Source: Bacteroidota bacterium
GTDB lineage: Bacteria; Bacteroidota; Bacteroidia; Chitinophagales; Saprospiraceae
DNA: 64,000 bases
Reading direction: 5' to 3'
Assembly: GCA_018222965.1 (NCBI GenBank)
Contig: JAAEZH010000003.1
Location: 86,478-150,477, forward strand
Made by a program: the position numbers and the translations under genes. How positions within the stretch are numbered: position 1 is the stretch's first letter; each line of letters starts with the position of its first letter. This document shows, in pieces, positions 63,546 to 64,000 of this stretch. The notes below the pieces were generated by a model. The model was not told where the DNA came from and did no database searches. It was given only the letters and a program-made list of their open reading frames with translations.

Positions 63546-64000
63546 ATGGGTATTGCCAAACCTTTTAATTTACAAAAGTGGATCGACGATAATCGTCATT
63601 TGTTGAAGCCGCCTGTTGGGAATAAACAGGTGTATTTCGAAAACGAGGATTACATCGTTATGATAGTTGGCGGACCGAATGGCCGTAAAGACTATCACTT
63701 TGAGGACGGGGAGGAGTTGTTTTATCAGATAGAAGGAGATATCACCCTCAAGATTATCAATGAAGACGGTACTCCGGAAGATATTCAGATCAGGGAAGGG
63801 GATATGTTTTTGTTGCCTCCCCGGATTCCGCACTCTCCACAGCGTCCGGCTAATACAGTTGGTCTGGTGGTAGAGCGTTACAGAAATCCCGGTGAAGAAG
63901 ACAAGTTGATGTGGTTTTGCGAAAATTGCAACAACAAATTGCACGAAGACACCTTTGAGATGAAAGATATCGTTAACCAGTTGCCGGTCGTGATGAAAAA
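63546..64000 (+). CDS. 3-hydroxyanthranilate 3,4-dioxygenase (partial, runs off right edge)
   Basis: The first 151 residues of a cupin dioxygenase that opens 3-hydroxyanthranilate to the semialdehyde leading to quinolinate and NAD (kynurenine pathway). The iron ligands of the family are in place: His51 and Glu57 in YHFEDGEELF, His96 in PPRIPHSPQR. The bacterial rubredoxin-like zinc site has begun (CENCNNKLHE, Cys125 and Cys128). About 25-30 residues are missing. Confidence 0.95.
   Translation, partial: MGIAKPFNLQKWIDDNRHLLKPPVGNKQVYFENEDYIVMIVGGPNGRKDYHFEDGEELFYQIEGDITLKIINEDGTPEDIQIREGDMFLLPPRIPHSPQRPANTVGLVVERYRNPGEEDKLMWFCENCNNKLHEDTFEMKDIVNQLPVVMK

Overview
The window is chromosomal DNA of a Bacteroidota bacterium. 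The evidence is a full-length SprA (type IX secretion translocon) directly downstream of ruvA, two secreted proteins with type IX C-terminal sorting domains, a PorE-like OmpA protein, an RprX/RprY-type two-component pair, several promoters of the TTG-N18-20-TAnnTTTG kind, and mostly weak Shine-Dalgarno sites. Gene content and style suggest the Saprospiria (Lewinella/Haliscomenobacter-like), but that placement is inference. No phage, IS transposase, rRNA operon or CRISPR array was seen.

Layout. 0-3 kb: a left-truncated FixL-like PAS protein diverges from a thioredoxin-like/universal-stress fusion followed by an O2-dependent fatty acid desaturase; a CRP/FNR-type dyad lies between the divergent genes. 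3-3.4 kb: a 119-bp tandem repeat array. 3.6-14.7 kb: ruvA, sprA, a palindrome-rich gap, and the RprXY-like sensor/regulator. 14.8-19.9 kb: ftsH and rsfS (minus), birA and cinA (plus). 19.9-24.3 kb: a TPR histidine kinase/NarL-type regulator pair diverging from a secreted seven-repeat propeller protein, with a perfect-arm 20-bp dyad between them. 24.5-28.6 kb: a 2-oxoacid dehydrogenase E2, a PorE-like OmpA/SPOR protein and a phospholipid-methyltransferase-like protein. 29-36.4 kb: a carbohydrate locus led by a 1225-residue lipoprotein that joins cytochrome c, PA14, a sorbosone-dehydrogenase-like propeller and a 3-keto-disaccharide hydrolase domain, followed by an MFS carrier, a Gfo/Idh/MocA oxidoreductase and a TIM-barrel isomerase.

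36.5-42 kb: a DUF3298-like lipoprotein diverges from a four-gene unit (TonB-dependent receptor, TMEM220-like, HtrA protease, HEAT protein). 42.2-46.1 kb is a small accessory pocket: tRNA-Asp with a GIY-YIG gene enclosed between the tRNA 3' end and a 15-bp copy of it, a second small GIY-YIG gene, a secreted protein and a HipBA toxin-antitoxin pair with a candidate autoregulatory operator. 46.3-51.3 kb: conserved small gene plus rfbA, tandem Usp protein, accA, a DUF6913-like gene overlapping dapA. 51.3-57.1 kb: membrane hydrolase, a type IX cargo protein with a defective-looking signal peptide, a FadL-like porin and a low-complexity secreted protein. 57.4-64 kb: proS, TauE/SafE, methylmalonyl-CoA epimerase, S41 protease, alpha/beta hydrolase, SDR and a right-truncated 3-hydroxyanthranilate dioxygenase.

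The strongest cross-window signal is a short iterated palindrome, TTCGSCGAA (extended GGCTTTCGCCGAA), with about fifteen copies in genes and gaps, often just after stop codons and twice in the linker before a type IX sorting domain. Other repeat classes are CCTGACAGG dyads, GACATGTCATGTC dyads, heptamer microsatellites and a dispersed family related to the 119-bp array.
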